Assembly: GCF_025965855.1 (NCBI RefSeq)
Contig: NZ_JAOPWB010000162.1
Coordinates: forward strand, 1-64,000
DNA: 64,000 nucleotides
From: Mycobacterium sp.
GTDB taxonomy: Bacteria; Actinomycetota; Actinomycetes; Mycobacteriales; Mycobacteriaceae
Reading direction: 5' to 3'
Shown: positions 33,853 through 41,912 of the stretch, piece after piece
Numbering within the stretch: the first letter of the stretch is position 1
Layout: each line of letters opens with the position of its first letter
Program-made: the position numbers and the translations under genes
The notes under the pieces: model-generated
What the model was told of the DNA's origin: nothing
The model's input: only the letters and a program-made list of their open reading frames with translations
Database searches by the model: none

Positions 33853-34851
33853 CTACTGCGCCAATTGCCCAGGGGTCGAGACGAAGTCCGCGTGCGCTTC
33901 GTCGGCCAATATGCGAAACCACGCCACGGTGGTACTCAGCCCGCTGCGGTAGTCGACCCGCGGCTCCCAGCCCAACTCCCGGCGGGCCAGCGTGATGTCG
34001 GGGCATCGGCGCTGCGGGTCGTCTACGGCCGGTGGGATGAGCTGGATCGTGGAGTTGCTGCCGGCCAGGTCGCGGATCATCTCGGCAACGGCACGCACCG
34101 TCAGCTCGGTGGGGTTGCCGATGTTGACCGGGCCGCTGAAATCGCGGTGCGTCAGCGCAATGAGCGCCGTGACGGTGTCATCGACATAGCACAGTGAGCG
34201 CGTCTGCAGGCCCGTGCCGGACACGGTCAGCGGTTCTCCGCGCAGTGCCTGGCGGCAGAACGTCGGAACCATCCGGCCGTCGTCGGGGCGCATACCCGGC
34301 CCGTAGGTGTTGAAGATGCGGGCCACGCCGACGTCGGCCCGGCCGAGGCGGTGGTAGGCGAAGGTCAGCGCTTCGGCGTAGCGTTTGGCTTCGTCGTACA
34401 TGCTGCGCGGGCCCACGGGATTCACGTTGCCCCAATAGGTTTCGCGCTGGGGATGCGATTCGGGATCGCCGTAGACCTCGCTGGTGGACGCCAGAACGAA
34501 GCGAGCGCCGGCGCGCTCGGCAATTTCCAGCGCCGTCGCCGTGCCCGCCGATCCGGCGCGCAGCGTGTCGATCGGTAACCGTTGATAGTCGGCCGGCGAC
34601 GCCGGCGACGCCAGGTGGAACACCGTGTCGAACGAGGAGCCGAGGATCTGCACCGCGTCGGCATCGCAAATGTTCCGCTGCACAAAGTGATATCCGGGCC
34701 GCCCGGCCAGTCCGGCCGCCGCGCCAGGTGGGCTGGTGGACAGGTCGTCGACGCTGACGACTTCGACACCGGCGCCGAGCAGCCGGTCGCACAAGTGGAC
34801 GCCCAGGAATCCGGCGCCGCCGGTTACCAGTACACGCGACATGGAACGCAT
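33853..34851 (-). CDS. UDP-glucuronate decarboxylase (UDP-xylose synthase)-like NAD epimerase
   Basis: This 332-residue extended SDR has NAD turn 'VLVTGGAGFLGVHLCDRLL'. It carries the diagnostic UXS block 'STSEVYGDPESHPQRE' then 'YWGNVNPVGPRSMYDEAKR' with catalytic Tyr and Lys, and 'RIFNTYGPGMRPDDGRMV'. This block marks UDP-glucuronate decarboxylases, which make UDP-xylose, so with the UDP-glucose dehydrogenase at 24748 a UDP-Glc to UDP-GlcA to UDP-Xyl route is likely. ATG 34851 is chosen because it lies 10 bases after a SigF-type -10 element, as at other leaderless genes here; ATG 34842 (MSRVLV) is an alternative. First gene of the nine-gene operon. Confidence 0.85.
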   Translation of the reverse strand: MRSMSRVLVTGGAGFLGVHLCDRLLGAGVEVVSVDDLSTSPPGAAAGLAGRPGYHFVQRNICDADAVQILGSSFDTVFHLASPASPADYQRLPIDTLRAGSAGTATALEIAERAGARFVLASTSEVYGDPESHPQRETYWGNVNPVGPRSMYDEAKRYAEALTFAYHRLGRADVGVARIFNTYGPGMRPDDGRMVPTFCRQALRGEPLTVSGTGLQTRSLCYVDDTVTALIALTHRDFSGPVNIGNPTELTVRAVAEMIRDLAGSNSTIQLIPPAVDDPQRRCPDITLARRELGWEPRVDYRSGLSTTVAWFRILADEAHADFVSTPGQLAQ

Positions 34852-34861
34852 CCGGTCTTCA

Positions 34862-34885
34862 TACCCGGCGGTGCAGTGCTGAAAC
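34862..34885 (-). promoter_or_regulatory. SigF-type promoter of the nine-gene glycan operon
   Basis: On the minus strand: GTTT (34885-34882), 15 bases, GGGTA (34866-34862) followed by T. It is an exact SigF match, ending 10 bases before the ATG at 34851. It lies back to back with the plus-strand promoter at 34889-34912. Confidence 0.68.
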
Positions 34886-34888
34886 GGT

Positions 34889-34912
34889 GTTTCGCCGACC
34901 GATTCCCGGGTA
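34889..34912 (+). promoter_or_regulatory. SigF-type promoter of the divergent GT2 gene
   Basis: GTTT (34889-34892), 15 bases, GGGTA (34908-34912): an exact SigF match, 12 bases before the ATG at 34925, so a leaderless transcript is expected. Its -35 element is only 3 bases from the -35 element of the opposite promoter. Confidence 0.68.
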
Positions 34913-34924
34913 GTCGCACCGGGC

Positions 34925-35815
34925 ATGGCCGCCTCGCCCGAAGCCCCGCCCCAAACGTCTTTTGTCATCGCGACACGAGACCGCTCCTCCGAGCTGCGCG
35001 CCGTGCTGCACCGCCTGCTTGACATCGGCGAGTGCCCGATCGTCGTGGTGGACAACGCATCCCGGGACGACTCGGTGGCGGCCGCCCGTGGCGTCGCCGC
35101 CGGTTGCGGCGGCCGGGTGACCGTCATCCCGCTGAACAAGAACGAGGGCGCGGTGGCGCGCAACATCGGCGTGGCACGTTGCGGCACACCGTATGTCGCG
35201 TTTTGCGACGACGATTCATGGTGGGCGCCGGGGGTGCCCGCACTCGCCGAGGCGATATTCGACCGGTATCCTACCGTCGCGCTGCTGGCCGCGAGAACCG
35301 TCGTTTGGCCACAGCAGCGCGATGACCCGCTGGTCGCCGAATTGGCCGCTAGCCCGCTGGGCCGTGATCCGGCCCTGCCGGGCCCGTCGATCCTGGGCTT
35401 CCAGTCGTGCTCGGCGGTGGTACGCAAGGCGGCGTTCGAGGCGGTCGGCGGGTTCAGTCCGATCCTGCACTTTCGAGCCGAGGAGGGTTTGCTCGCTTGG
35501 GATCTCGCCGCGAACGGCTGGGATCTGTGCTTCTGCCCGGGTTTGGTGGCATACCACCAGCCCTCGACGACTCGATCGGCGAGCCAGGTCCAACGCGCTC
35601 GCGTCAGGCGCAACGAACTGCTGACCGCGTGTCTGCGCCGGCCCGTCGGGAGGTGCGCCAGGGCCGCGGCCGGCCTGGCGTGGGCCGCCAGCCATGACAC
35701 CGCCCACGCCAGGGCACTGCTCGAGGCCGTGGCCGCAATGCCGGCCGTCCTGGGCGCCCGGCGGCGACTGCCCGACTCGGTGGAGCGGTCGGTGCGACTG
35801 CTGGAGAAGCGCTGA
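34925..35815 (+). CDS. GT2-family glycosyltransferase
   Basis: This 296-residue GT-A enzyme has N-terminal 'TSFVIATRDRSSELRAVLHRLL' and 'IVVVDNASRDDSV'. The metal-binding region is 'PYVAFCDDDSWWAPG', the acceptor-side acid region is 'FRAEEGLLAWDLAANGWDLCFCPG', and a basic helical tail follows. It resembles rhamnosyl- or N-acetylglucosaminyl-type GT2 transferases; donor and acceptor are not determined. It is the only plus-strand gene in the 24.7-38.0 kb cluster and shares a divergent promoter region with the epimerase operon. Confidence 0.85.
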   Translation: MAASPEAPPQTSFVIATRDRSSELRAVLHRLLDIGECPIVVVDNASRDDSVAAARGVAAGCGGRVTVIPLNKNEGAVARNIGVARCGTPYVAFCDDDSWWAPGVPALAEAIFDRYPTVALLAARTVVWPQQRDDPLVAELAASPLGRDPALPGPSILGFQSCSAVVRKAAFEAVGGFSPILHFRAEEGLLAWDLAANGWDLCFCPGLVAYHQPSTTRSASQVQRARVRRNELLTACLRRPVGRCARAAAGLAWAASHDTAHARALLEAVAAMPAVLGARRRLPDSVERSVRLLEKR

Positions 35816-35824
35816 GCCACAATG

Positions 35825-37045
35825 TCATCCGGAACGGGTGTTCGGTGCGCTCAGCCCGCGCCGTACGGCCGCCACCTTCTCGTAGACGCGTTCGGTGTCG
35901 GCCGCGATCCGGTCCCACGTGTAGCGCGCCCTCGCGCGCTCCCGTCCCGCCTGACCCAACGCCCTGCGCCGCCGGCCATCTTCCAGGAGCGGGTTGATCG
36001 CTTCGGCCAGCGCGCCGGGATCCTTCGGTGGCACCAGGCGTCCCGTCACGCCGTCGACGACGGTGTCGCGGATCCCGCCGACCGCCGCGGCCACGACCGG
36101 AACTCCGCAGGCCATCGCCTCGAGTGGCACGATGCCGAACGGCTCATACCAGGGGGTGCAGGCCACCACGTCGGCCGACCGCAGCACCGCGGGCATCTCG
36201 TCGCGTGTGATCCCGCCGAGCAGCAGCACCCGGTCGGCCACAGCGAGGCGGTGGGCCAACCGCCGCAAATGTTGCGCTTCCGGGTCCTGCGCCAGCGAAT
36301 CGCGGGCGGGGCCACCGACGATGACCAGCTCGGCGTCGGGGATGCCCGGCAAGGCGCGGATCAGCGTCTCAAAACCCTTGCGCGGCACCAGACGTCCGAC
36401 GGACACGATCCGAGGACGAGCGCCCCGCGGCGCGGCCGCTCCGTCCGGGTGGAACGCATCGATATCGACGCCGCAGGGCACCACCGACGTTCGCGACCGG
36501 GCGCGGCCCATTCGGACCAGCTCGAACACCTCGTCGGTGCTGGTGGCCGCCACCCAGTCGGCGCCGCGCGCGACGACGGTCTCGAGCCCGATGCGGCAGT
36601 CCGGGCTGGTGTCATCGACACCCTGGTGCAGCCTCTTGACCAGTCCCAGCGCATGGAATGTCTGCACGGTGGGTACGCGGTGCGGTCGTGCGGCCCGCTG
36701 GGTCGCGAGGCCCGACATCCAAAAGTGGGCATGAGCCACGTCGGGCGGTTCGCTTGTCCACCGCCCGTCGAGGTAATGGCCGAAGGCGTACATGTATTGC
36801 AGCAGCGCGTCTTTGGGCAAGACGCGGGCCGGGCCCGCGGACACGTGGACCACGGAGTAGCCATCCGCGGTCTCGGCACGGTCGGGCAGGTCGGGGTCGT
36901 CGCGGCGGGTGTACACGACCACGTCGTGGCCGCGCCGCGCCAGCGTGGCGGACAGCTCGGCGACATGGACGTTCTGCCCGCCCGCGTCCACGCCGCCCAA
37001 GTGCGCCAGCGGGCTGGCGTGCTCGGAGATCATCGCGATCCTCAT
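35825..37045 (-). CDS. GT4-family glycosyltransferase
   Basis: This 406-residue GT-B retaining transferase begins '[48 protein letters not shown]', the family's donor-loop pattern. It continues with '[11 protein letters not shown]', '[18 protein letters not shown]', and the C-terminal '[26 protein letters not shown]', which carries the E-x7-E motif. The ATG at 37045 follows GAAGGGAG. It lies 17 bases downstream of another glycosyltransferase gene, and the pair forms the second minus-strand operon of the glycan cluster. The sugar specificity cannot be read from the sequence. Confidence 0.87.
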   Translation of the reverse strand: MRIAMISEHASPLAHLGGVDAGGQNVHVAELSATLARRGHDVVVYTRRDDPDLPDRAETADGYSVVHVSAGPARVLPKDALLQYMYAFGHYLDGRWTSEPPDVAHAHFWMSGLATQRAARPHRVPTVQTFHALGLVKRLHQGVDDTSPDCRIGLETVVARGADWVAATSTDEVFELVRMGRARSRTSVVPCGVDIDAFHPDGAAAPRGARPRIVSVGRLVPRKGFETLIRALPGIPDAELVIVGGPARDSLAQDPEAQHLRRLAHRLAVADRVLLLGGITRDEMPAVLRSADVVACTPWYEPFGIVPLEAMACGVPVVAAAVGGIRDTVVDGVTGRLVPPKDPGALAEAINPLLEDGRRRRALGQAGRERARARYTWDRIAADTERVYEKVAAVRRGLSAPNTRSG

Positions 37046-37062
37046 GCGGGCTCCCTTCTGGG

Positions 37063-38031
37063 TCAACTGCACAGCTCCTCGATGACTTGGTCCCATTCGG
37101 TGAGAAAGCGCCCCAATCCGAAGCGGCCGGTGACGAATTCGCGTGCCGCCTTGCCCGCGGCCACCGCGGTCGCGTGGTCGTTCAAGAAGTCCCGCAAGCC
37201 ATGGCCCAGGGCCGCGAGGTCGGCGCTGACGACGCCCGCCTCGCAAGGCACCACCAGCGGGGCCATCGTCGTGCCGACGGCCACCACCGGCATCCCGAGG
37301 AACATCGCCTCGATGAGCGAAAGGCCCAGCGAGGTCCAGCGGGCGGCATGCAGGTAGACGCGCCGCCGGGCGATCTCATCCCACAACTTCGGGGCCGCGA
37401 CATCGCCGCGGCCGGTCACCCCGCCGCTTCGCGCGTACAGCGACTCCGTACCGATGCCCCACACATCGATCTGCGCGTGGGCCGACAACGGTTCCAACAG
37501 GTCGGCACCGACGGTGCGGCCGCGGCGCAGCGGCTCGTTGATCATCGTCGCCGCTCTCAGGACGTCGCCGGTGTAGCGCCTGCCCGGATCGGCCACGCCG
37601 TGGTCGATCACCCGAGTCGGGGCCCGTCCGTTGTCCCACATCAGCCGGTTGAAGTCGGTGACGTGGACCAGCGGGATGTCGCTGCGGTCCGCGAGCGGAT
37701 GCCGGCTGCGTTCGGCGTGCGGGCGCGGAGCGTTGTGCTCGACGTAGACAGCGGGCAGGTCGTTGCCCGCTGTGCGGCCCGCCCACCGGGCCATCAGCGC
37801 GGCATCGTGCGGGCGTTGCAACACCACGAGATCGATGTCCTGGCCTCCCAGCTCCTGGAGGGCGATCTCCCGGGCGTTCGGCCATGTCCGCCCGGCCAAC
37901 CCGATGCCATCGGCGCCGCGATCGGGGGCGACCGGGATCAAATACCTGTGCCGGCCCGCGACGAACGCCTGCGTCCAGGATCCATGGACGTGCCAAACCA
38001 GCACATTCTTTGCGGAGCCTAAACGGAGCAT
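37063..38031 (-). CDS. Glycosyltransferase (GT4-like)
   Basis: This 322-residue protein has a GT-B-like fold: '[28 protein letters not shown]' near the start, '[20 protein letters not shown]' in the middle, and the C-terminal '[30 protein letters not shown]' with the Glu of the nucleotide-sugar site. It is shorter than typical GT4 enzymes and the N-terminal domain is divergent, so the exact family is less certain. ATG 38031 lies 11 bases after an exact SigF-type -10 element, indicating a leaderless first gene. Cotranscribed with the GT4 gene at 35825. Confidence 0.78.
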   Translation of the reverse strand: MLRLGSAKNVLVWHVHGSWTQAFVAGRHRYLIPVAPDRGADGIGLAGRTWPNAREIALQELGGQDIDLVVLQRPHDAALMARWAGRTAGNDLPAVYVEHNAPRPHAERSRHPLADRSDIPLVHVTDFNRLMWDNGRAPTRVIDHGVADPGRRYTGDVLRAATMINEPLRRGRTVGADLLEPLSAHAQIDVWGIGTESLYARSGGVTGRGDVAAPKLWDEIARRRVYLHAARWTSLGLSLIEAMFLGMPVVAVGTTMAPLVVPCEAGVVSADLAALGHGLRDFLNDHATAVAAGKAAREFVTGRFGLGRFLTEWDQVIEELCS

Positions 38032-38042
38032 GGCGGGCGAAA

Positions 38043-38066
38043 TACCCTATAGGTCATTACGTAAAC
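38043..38066 (-). promoter_or_regulatory. SigF-type promoter of the two-gene glycosyltransferase operon
   Basis: On the minus strand: GTTT (38066-38063), 15 bases, GGGTA (38047-38043) followed by T. It is an exact match, 11 bases before the ATG at 38031. The rest of the 319-base interval 38032-38350 has no gene that I can support. Confidence 0.68.
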
Positions 38067-38350
38067 GCTTTTGTTCGACCGGTTCTCCGCCGTCATGCCG
38101 GCCACGCAGCGCTTTGCGACGCCAATTAGCTTGTCCCGCGGAGATTTCCAAGCCGACACCAGTGGGCTGGACACGGCTCGGCGCCCCCACGCAGGACATC
38201 CTGCGAAATGTCAAGGACCCGAGGCGGATGCCGCAGTGACCGGGATTTGTGCTGGTAAGGCGGCCGGTCGGGCCCGCGGTTTGCCACCTCGCCTGACGAA
38301 AATTCTTCGCAATGTGGACGAGACGGCGCCGAACGCCGCGAGGCGTCAGG

Positions 38351-39406
38351 TCACGCGCTCTTGGGCAGTTCCGAGGAGCCGGATAGCCTCTGGCCCTTGG
38401 CTACTCGGCGAATCAGCATGCGGGTCGCCTTCTCCAGGATTTCCTGCGTGGCCTCGGGTCGGCGGGCGCGTTCGGCGCGACGTGCTGCCGCCTCGATCGT
38501 CAGTGCCTGCTCATAACCGGTGACGACGCGCGGGTCCACGTACGACCCTCGCGCCACCGCCGGGGTGTTGCCCAGCTCCTCGGCGACCTCCTTCATGACG
38601 GCGGACTCGACGCGCTTGACCACCCGCTGCGAGACGGGCGGGTCCCCGTCGGCGAACGCCGCGGCGGCCAGTACGGTGCCGTGCCAGGTCCGCAGGTCCT
38701 TGACGGTGTACTCGTCGCCCACCATTTCCTTGAATCGGGCATTGAGGTCGTCGGACCGGATGTCGACCCACCCGGATTCCGTGCGGCACACCAGCAATCG
38801 GTCGGTGCCTTCCGAGCGTCGCATCAGCGCGCGCACCGCCCGAACGATTTCGGCGTCCTCGATTTCCACCGTGCGACGCACCCCGCTCTTCGCGGGGAAG
38901 TCGAATTCGACCGCGTTGCGGTGCACCGTCACGTGGCTGCACAGCAAGGTGGCCAGTCCGTAGGACTCGTGTTCCTCGGCGTACTGCTCGCCGCCGGCGC
39001 GAAAGTAGCCGCGGTCCAGCAGGCGCAGCGCGACCGCGAGCACGCGCTCGCGGGTCAAGCCGGGGCGCGCCAGGTCTTTGGCGACGCGCGCCCGCCACAT
39101 CGGCAGCTGCGTGGACAGCTCCAGGACGCGGTCGAACTTCTCCTCGGCGCGTTCCTGCTGCCAGGCGGTGTGGTAGATGTACTGGCGGCGTCCGGCCGCA
39201 TCGGTGCCGACGGCCTGGATGTGGCCTCCCGCGTGCGGCGAGATCCACACCTTCTTCCACGCCGGCGGAATGACGAGATCATTGATGCGCGCCAGGGTGG
39301 CCGGATCGGACAGCCGGTTGCCCTCGGCGTCGTAGTAGGCGAAGCCCTTGCCCCGGCGTTTGCGTGCGATTCCCGGCTTGCTGAGATCGCTGCGACGCAG
39401 CCGCAT
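38351..39406 (-). CDS. Type IB DNA topoisomerase, poxvirus/bacterial type
   Basis: This 351-residue enzyme relaxes supercoils by transient 3'-phosphotyrosyl cleavage. The N-terminal domain starts 'LRRSDLSKPGIARKRRGKGFAYYD' and contains 'INDLVIPPAWKKVWISPHAGGHIQAVGTDAAGRRQYIYH'. The catalytic domain has 'VKDLRTWHGTVLAA' with the active-site Arg/His region and the nucleophile Tyr in 'ARGSYVDPRVV'. The length fits the short bacterial TopIB family. The ATG at 39406 follows GGAGG; an upstream TTG lies too close to the -10 element. Under a SigF-type promoter. Confidence 0.9.
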   Translation of the reverse strand: MRLRRSDLSKPGIARKRRGKGFAYYDAEGNRLSDPATLARINDLVIPPAWKKVWISPHAGGHIQAVGTDAAGRRQYIYHTAWQQERAEEKFDRVLELSTQLPMWRARVAKDLARPGLTRERVLAVALRLLDRGYFRAGGEQYAEEHESYGLATLLCSHVTVHRNAVEFDFPAKSGVRRTVEIEDAEIVRAVRALMRRSEGTDRLLVCRTESGWVDIRSDDLNARFKEMVGDEYTVKDLRTWHGTVLAAAAFADGDPPVSQRVVKRVESAVMKEVAEELGNTPAVARGSYVDPRVVTGYEQALTIEAAARRAERARRPEATQEILEKATRMLIRRVAKGQRLSGSSELPKSA

Positions 39407-39440
39407 CGTTGCCTCCAGTCCCATTGGCTGACTGCACAAT

Positions 39441-39465
39441 TACCCGCCCGGTATGAACGCGAAAC
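39441..39465 (-). promoter_or_regulatory. SigF-type promoter of the topoisomerase IB gene
   Basis: On the minus strand: GTTT (39465-39462), 16 bases, GGGTA (39445-39441). It is an exact match, 34 bases before the ATG at 39406. Its -35 element lies inside the 3' arm of the hairpin at 39463-39494. Confidence 0.62.
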
Positions 39466-39494
39466 GACCCGCCACGGCGCTGTGGCGGGTCGTT
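39463..39494 (-). terminator. Hairpin terminator after the hemophore-like gene
   Basis: A perfect 13-base inverted repeat (39463-39475 and 39482-39494, AACGACCCGCCAC and its complement) with a 6-base loop begins 10 bases after the stop codon at 39505. On the minus strand it is followed by TTTCG, a short U-run, so it probably ends the hemophore-like transcript. Confidence 0.65.
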
Positions 39495-39504
39495 GTCGGC
39501 GAAG

Positions 39505-39903
39505 TCAGCCGGCCATGAACTCCTGGTAGGCGGACTCCAGATTTGGCGGCAGGGCCGTGACGTTGCACTGCCGTTCCGTGTCGCCGATCGGCGCCAGGAT
39601 GCCGCGCAGGTCGTAGTACTCCTGCGGGTGCCCGGTGAAGTAGCCGCGCAGGCTGGACTCGGCCTCCGGCCGCGGCTGGCCGTAGGCGGCCGTGACCACC
39701 TGGTTGGCGTCCGGATGTGCGGCCAGGTACTGCTGCGCCGCGCCCTGCGCCGAGGAGACGGTGGCGTTCACACCGCCAGGGCTGCAGTCGGGCGCTGCGG
39801 CCGCCGACGGGGCAGCAATTACGCCCATGGTCAAGCCCCCGAGCAGAAAGCCCGCGCTGATGCCGGCAACTCGCCGGCGCGCGACGATACTGCTGATTTT
39901 CAT
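39505..39903 (-). CDS. Hemophore-related secreted protein (second copy)
   Basis: This 132-residue exported protein is of the same family as the one at 697-1089. The signal peptide covers ~1-37 with an arginine-rich head and an AAAA-P cleavage region. The mature part has 'CSPGGVNATVSSAQGAAQQYLAAHPDANQVV', 'LRGYFTGHPQEYYDLRGILAPI' and a second Cys in 'ERQCNVT', giving the two-cysteine pattern of mycobacterial heme-binding proteins. The ATG at 39903 begins 'MKISSIVARRRVAG'. It is monocistronic, with a strong terminator. The upstream interval 39904-40205 (302 bases) shows no gene; CGTCAC/GTGACG repeats at about 40130 are of unclear meaning. Confidence 0.78.
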   Translation of the reverse strand: MKISSIVARRRVAGISAGFLLGGLTMGVIAAPSAAAAPDCSPGGVNATVSSAQGAAQQYLAAHPDANQVVTAAYGQPRPEAESSLRGYFTGHPQEYYDLRGILAPIGDTERQCNVTALPPNLESAYQEFMAG

Positions 39904-40205
39904 GATCAGTGTTGTCCTTCGAAATAGATCAATTGACTTACTGCAGAGGTTCCCGATCCCTCCAAACCCAAAGTAGCGGAAGAGAAAAGTGCGGGTGTTC
40001 GCTGGAAACGAACATCGCCCTTCACGCTCCTCCCGAAAGGGCCACTAGAGGGGTTTTTGCTAAGCGGGCAACCAAATTGGCCCGCCATTGCTGAGATTTC
40101 TTAGGAAACCCGGCCAGTTCTTAAGCAATCGTCACACCGATCGTGACGGAACCGTGACCTTACTTGCGGCCGATCGACTAACCGATTTCGTTTCCCCGGC
40201 TGCGC

Positions 40206-41048
40206 CTAACGGCTCGTGTTTGAAAAATCCCGCGTCGGCAAGCCGGTCTTCGGATCGCTGCCGTCCCCGGCCGAATCGCCGTCAGTGCCGGCGGGGGAAA
40301 GGGTGAGCAGCCAAGCGTCGACGTCGGGGCCGACGACGACTGCGCCGTCGGACGCGAGCAGCGCGCCGGAGGCGAGCGCGGCCAGGTCGGGCTGCACGGT
40401 GCGGACGCGGCGGTTATCGCCTTGCTGGGCGAGCATTTTGGTCGTCAGCTCAGGCAGTCGGATCGCATCCGGGCCGGTGATGGTGCGCGGCGCGGGTGTC
40501 TGACTTAGGGCCGCCTCGACCAGCACGTCGGCGACGGTGTCGGCGGCAATAGGCTGAACCAGCCAGTCCTGGACGATCACCTCGCCGTCGTGAGAGCTCA
40601 CCGCGGCGGGATTGGTGGCGAACTCGTACCACTGGGTCGATTTCACGATCGTCGCCGGCACCGGACCCTCGAGCACGATGTCCTTCGCCGCTCGTTTCGC
40701 CTCGTAGTAGGGAAAGCCGTCGAACACGGGATCTTCGATGCCGGCGATCGTCAAAACCACCAGACGCTGGATGTCGCGCGCGGCGCACGCACCCACGACG
40801 TTACGGGTTGCGGTGGCCACCGTCTGGGTGATGCTGGCGTGCCCATCGGCCGGCATCGGGTTGGAGACGTCGATCACGACATCCACCCCCGCCAGTGCCT
40901 GGAACAGCCCCCGCCCGGAGATCACGTCAACGCCGTGCGCGCGTGAGATCTCGACCACCCCGACGTCGCGGGCCCTCAGCCTGGAGACGACGCGGGATCC
41001 GGCCGTGCCGGTCGCCCCGATGACAGCGATGGTGCTCAGGGAATCCAC
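40206..41048 (-). CDS. NmrA-like NAD(P)-binding protein
   Basis: This 280-residue atypical SDR of the NmrA/NAD(P)-binding type has cofactor turn 'IAVIGATGTAGSRVVSRLRARDVGVVEISR'. It continues with 'VIDVSNPMPADG', 'RLVVLTIAGIEDPV', and 'FPYYEAKRAAKDIV', where a Tyr-x3-Lys pair is retained. Such proteins act as NADPH sensors or quinone/flavin reductases; the substrate is unknown. The C-terminal ~25 residues are a low-complexity Ser/Gly/Asp tail. GTG 41048 is the start. An exact SigF-type promoter lies upstream. Confidence 0.8.
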   Translation of the reverse strand: MDSLSTIAVIGATGTAGSRVVSRLRARDVGVVEISRAHGVDVISGRGLFQALAGVDVVIDVSNPMPADGHASITQTVATATRNVVGACAARDIQRLVVLTIAGIEDPVFDGFPYYEAKRAAKDIVLEGPVPATIVKSTQWYEFATNPAAVSSHDGEVIVQDWLVQPIAADTVADVLVEAALSQTPAPRTITGPDAIRLPELTTKMLAQQGDNRRVRTVQPDLAALASGALLASDGAVVVGPDVDAWLLTLSPAGTDGDSAGDGSDPKTGLPTRDFSNTSR

Positions 41049-41073
41049 CCCCTTGGTAGTCGCCGGCTAGAGC

Positions 41074-41097
41074 TACCCATAAAAACTCCGTTCAAAC
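41074..41097 (-). promoter_or_regulatory. SigF-type promoter of the NmrA-like gene
   Basis: On the minus strand: GTTT (41097-41094), 15 bases, GGGTA (41078-41074). It is an exact match, 25 bases before the GTG start at 41048. Confidence 0.65.
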
Positions 41098-41258
41098 AAG
41101 TTCGCTCGAAAAGCGAGTCGCCCGGGTGATCAATCGCACAGCCCCGACGTGACCAGGGTCAATCGACCGGAGATGTGGTGCGGGCGTTTGGCCGGGCGCC
41201 CGGCGGGAAGCCGGTAGGTGCGAAGCAAACACGTAACCACCGAGAGGGAGGTCGACCC

Positions 41259-41495
41259 ATGGGGGATCAAAAGAGCGGACCGCAAGAGGCCGTCAAGGGC
41301 GTCGTGGAAGGCGTCAAGGGCAAGGTCAAGGAGGTGGGCGGAACCGTCGCCGGTCGCGACGACATCGTCGAAGAGGGCCAGGCGCAACAGGATAAGGCCG
41401 ACGCTCAGCGCGACGCGGGCAAGAAGGAAGCCGAAGCCGATTCCGCACGCGCCGGCGCAAAGGCCGCGGAAGAGCGCCAGAAGCAAAACCAGTAA
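41259..41495 (+). CDS. CsbD-family stress protein
   Basis: This 78-residue, very hydrophilic protein is of the CsbD type: 'MGDQKSGPQEAVKGVVEGVKGKVKEVGGTVAG', with the 'G..KGK.KE..G...G' repeat, and an Ala/Lys/Glu/Gln-rich tail. CsbD proteins are small general-stress proteins of unknown mechanism, under SigB in Bacillus and often under SigF in mycobacteria; no exact SigF site was found here. The ATG at 41259 follows GAGGGAG. A strong intrinsic terminator follows the gene at 41508-41544. Confidence 0.85.
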   Translation: MGDQKSGPQEAVKGVVEGVKGKVKEVGGTVAGRDDIVEEGQAQQDKADAQRDAGKKEAEADSARAGAKAAEERQKQNQ

Positions 41496-41507
41496 GCCGA
41501 TCCCGAA

Positions 41508-41544
41508 GGGGGTCCGGTCCAGCAGTAGGACCGGACCCCTTTTC
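41508..41544 (+). terminator. Intrinsic terminator after the CsbD gene
   Basis: A 12-base perfect stem (GGGGTCCGGTCC at 41510-41521 pairing with 41529-41540), a 7-base loop and a TTTT run form a textbook rho-independent terminator 13 bases after the stop codon. Confidence 0.85.
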
Positions 41545-41624
41545 GGCGTTTCAAACCGGTGCGGCGGGTTATTCCCGGCAAGAACCGTCCCGCTTTGCCC
41601 GGCGTGGCGGCGGGGAGGTTGAAG

Positions 41625-41912
41625 ATGAGCTTGCGCGACGGAATGTCGAGCATTATTGCGTTTTTGCGCGCCGGTTACCCGAGCGGCGTGCCGCGCTTCG
41701 GCTACGCGCCGGCGTTGGCGCTGTTGCCACGGCGAATATGCGACGACGAGGTCGCCACTATCGCGACCACTCTCACCGGGCGCAAACGCCCGTCGATCGA
41801 CAATGCCGACGTCGGCGTGGCGATCACCCGCGTCACTGACGAGATGCCCTCGCTTGACGACATCGATCGCGTCCAGCATCGACTCGATGCGATGGGATGG
41901 GCCGGTGACTAA
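41625..41912 (+). CDS. DUF3349 protein
   Basis: This 95-residue member of the actinobacterial DUF3349 family has 'IIAFLRAGYPSGVPRFGYAPALALLPRRICDDEVATIA', then 'IDNADVGVAITRVTDEMPSLDDIDRVQHRLDAMGW'. The pattern G-Y-P-x-G-V-P and the C-terminal helix pair are diagnostic. It is a small soluble helical protein of unknown function, present in several copies in mycobacteria. The ATG at 41625 follows GGGGAGG. Its stop codon overlaps that of the convergent EEP-family gene by 4 bases. Confidence 0.82.
   Translation: MSLRDGMSSIIAFLRAGYPSGVPRFGYAPALALLPRRICDDEVATIATTLTGRKRPSIDNADVGVAITRVTDEMPSLDDIDRVQHRLDAMGWAGD

Noticed and set aside
24748-38031. Gram-negative LPS or capsule locus acquired by recent transfer
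   Set aside because: Base composition, start codons and promoters match the rest of the window, no mobile element borders it, and lipid A, polymerase and export genes are absent; old acquisition cannot be excluded.
38071-38340. Plus-strand open frame of ~150 codons upstream of topoisomerase IB
   Set aside because: No ribosome site, no family resemblance, and it runs antisense into the topoisomerase gene.
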